The notes below the pieces were generated by a model. That model ran no database searches and was not told the DNA's origin. It was given only the letters and a program-made list of their open reading frames with translations. A stretch of 7,832 nucleotides of DNA from an uncultured Micrococcales bacterium (GTDB lineage: Bacteria; Actinomycetota; Actinomycetes; S36-B12; UBA10799): the NCBI GenBank assembly GCA_937952095.1, contig CALFYG010000065.1, positions 1 through 7,832 of the forward strand. The letters run 5' to 3'. Position 1 is the stretch's first letter; each line of letters begins with the position of its first letter. A program made the position numbers and the translations under genes. Shown piece by piece: positions 7,201 to 7,832 of this stretch.

Positions 7201-7832
7201 TCCAGGACGGCATCGAACGCGGAGCGCGGAAGCCGTGTGTAACCCGACGCGCCGGTGATCACCTCGAACAGGTCGTCGGTGTGCCAGTCGGCCATGGCGA
7301 CCATCGCCACGATCTGCTGGCTCAGGACGTCGAGGGGATGCTGAGGTACCTTCGTGGCCTCGATCCGGCCCGCCCTCATCTGACGGACCGCGACCGTGGT
7401 GGCCAGTAGGTCGGCACGGTGGGTCGGGAAGAACACACCCTTGCTCACGGCGTCCAGACGATGCCCGGCGCGCCCGAGGCGCTGCAGCCCGGAGGCGCTG
7501 GACGGGGGACACCCGACCTGGACCATGAGGTCGATGCTGCCCATGTCGATCCCGAGCTCCAGGCTGCTCGTCGCGACCACCGCGGGCAGGCGACCCGCCT
7601 TGAGTGCATCCTCGATCACGGCCCGCTCCGACTTGCTGACCGAGCCGTGATGGGCCCGCGCGACCACCTGCTCGGAACCCCGTGCGGCACCGGCCATGGC
7701 CATGATCTCGGCGGGCACCGAGTCGTCCGCGGGATCGTCGGACGCCAGCTCGTTGAGGCGACTGGACAACCGCTCGCACACGCGTCGGGAGTTCGTGAAC
7801 ACGATGGTCGAGGTGTGCTCCTCGATGAGCCC
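4293..7832 (-). CDS. lhr: Lhr-family ATP-dependent DNA helicase (N-terminus outside window)
   Basis: This is a large superfamily 2 helicase of the Lhr type, an ATP-driven 3'-5' DNA translocase implicated in DNA repair and induced by DNA damage in mycobacteria. The 1,179 codons present are open to the right edge; the first codons read GLIEEHTSTIVFTNSRR, helicase motif IV of RecA domain 2. Numbering from the edge, HHGSVSKSER is at about 61-70, motif V (TSSLELGID) at about 88-96 and motif VI (QRLGRAGHR) at about 117-125. Next come the winged-helix region and, from about 252 (GGTIPDRGLFPVF), the Lhr-specific beta-barrel domain. The remainder is the long C-terminal region found in actinobacterial Lhr. 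The C-terminus GFRLTPSGLR looks complete. Mycobacterial Lhr is about 1,500 residues, so roughly 330 residues are missing, including Walker A and the DExH box. A GTG codon at 7802-7800 is internal and not the start. The gene converges on clgR with no intergenic base. Confidence 0.94.
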   Translation of the reverse strand, partial: GLIEEHTSTIVFTNSRRVCERLSSRLNELASDDPADDSVPAEIMAMAGAARGSEQVVARAHHGSVSKSERAVIEDALKAGRLPAVVATSSLELGIDMGSIDLMVQVGCPPSSASGLQRLGRAGHRLDAVSKGVFFPTHRADLLATTVAVRQMRAGRIEATKVPQHPLDVLSQQIVAMVAMADWHTDDLFEVITGASGYTRLPRSAFDAVLDMLSGRYPSDDFAQLRPRLVWDRTTGMLTARQGAQRTAVISGGTIPDRGLFPVFIVGTKDSRVGELDEEMVYESRVGDVISLGASSWRIEEITHDRVLVTPAPGRPGKLPFWHADAQGRSYEMGEAIGTYLREAESARLVEFVGSDVSGFARDNLVAYLTEQLAATGTLPTDRRILVERFRDEIGDWRLVVHAPWGARVTAPWALLVSSELTARLGIDADVMATDDGLVLRLLDTEQDSGWWEALLDALLVDPDDLTSLLTREITRSAIFAAKFRECASRALLLTRNAPGRRTPLWQQRQRSAQLLSVAADYPSFPMVLEAVRECLDDVYDVPALRHVMTSLRDGLIDLEVVETPSASPMAQSQMFSYVSVFMYEADNPLGQQAAALELDQGLLADLLSDADLRSIIPQEAIDAVEVELQWRQPGRVDSVDRLTDLLREVGFQTHDDLASREIDQEIVAEALKSRRAFTVRLTGQEVVAAVEDLPRLRDALGVVLPPEVPLAFTEPVADPVGDLIGRYTRTHGPFSSREVAEHLGLGLALVEQLLRDRKDRGQLRWGRFSAVRPDGQWVDPTVLQRIRRRAAAILRGAQEPVPAQRLCTFLPRWHALGSPGRGPTGVMNAIERLAGYVAAATVWEQDLLPVRVSDYAPHLLDQLTSAGDLIWCGTGRLGASDSLITLVPATHEDLLPPVDDEDLTECEQAVWDIIGGGGGWFFRDIAARLPQQGADCLEAGLWGLVWRSMVTNDSLEPLRRMRRGARPQRARKPMAAPMPGRWSAIHRPSAPDRGLLWAETLLRRHGVVDRTAVAGERIPGGFHALFSVLRRLDDAGRCQQVYAVQGLGGAQFATPAALEQLRQSRASEPVLLAATDPANPLGATVAWPDIDAGRPMRKAGALVLLGDEGPLFYVDASARSLLAWGEPNPDDLGALRELLSQRRERVLIKRVNGDDIFASEWREHLVGAGFRLTPSGLR

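Noticed and set aside
6627..7409. 260-codon open frame on the plus strand inside lhr
   Set aside because: Antisense to the conserved helicase region of lhr, with low-complexity composition and no motif or ribosome binding site of its own.
1..7832. Mobile element, CRISPR array, defence or toxin-antitoxin system, tRNA/rRNA
   Set aside because: No transposase or integrase motifs, regular direct repeats, terminal inverted repeats or tRNA-like folds were seen; nearly every base is assigned to a housekeeping gene. The clgR HTH resembles antitoxin XRE proteins in size, but its sequence is that of ClgR and no toxin partner is present.

Overview
The window comes from a high-GC bacterium and is almost entirely protein-coding. 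The gene content points to the Actinomycetota, probably the class Actinomycetes. The order ftsK - rimO - pgsA - cinA/pncC - clgR is typical of actinobacteria, and both the ClgR-type regulator and the long Lhr helicase are characteristic of that group. Genus and species cannot be assigned from the sequence alone.

Layout, left to right. (1) Positions 1 to about 211 hold, on the minus strand, an internal to C-terminal piece of a PlsB-type glycerol-3-phosphate acyltransferase. It is joined without a gap to the middle of ftsK. This is not a normal gene boundary, and the two sides differ clearly in GC (about 75% versus 65% by hand count). A chimeric contig end or a rearrangement breakpoint is the likely cause. 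(2) From about 213 to 1529 runs the C-terminal part of the DNA translocase FtsK (motor beta domain plus gamma winged helix). (3) From 1526 to 3973, rimO, pgsA and a stand-alone CinA C-terminal amidase (pncC) follow on the same strand, with overlaps of 4, 4 and 17 nt. This is a translationally coupled housekeeping operon: chromosome translocation, ribosomal protein S12 modification, phosphatidylglycerol-phosphate synthesis and NAD by-product recycling. (4) A 79-nt leader (3974-4052) with a 7-bp inverted repeat and a strong ribosome binding site precedes a short ClgR-like regulator (4053-4292). (5) The rest of the window, 4293-7832 on the minus strand, is the C-terminal 1,179 codons of an Lhr-family helicase whose N-terminus lies outside the window. 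The clgR and lhr stop codons abut with no base between them.

I find no convincing new biological system. No mobile element, CRISPR array, tRNA, rRNA or defence module is visible. The points worth a second look are the plsB/ftsK junction, the missing C-terminal tail of ClgR, the zero-spacing convergent clgR/lhr boundary, and the inverted repeat and possible ECF-type promoter upstream of clgR.
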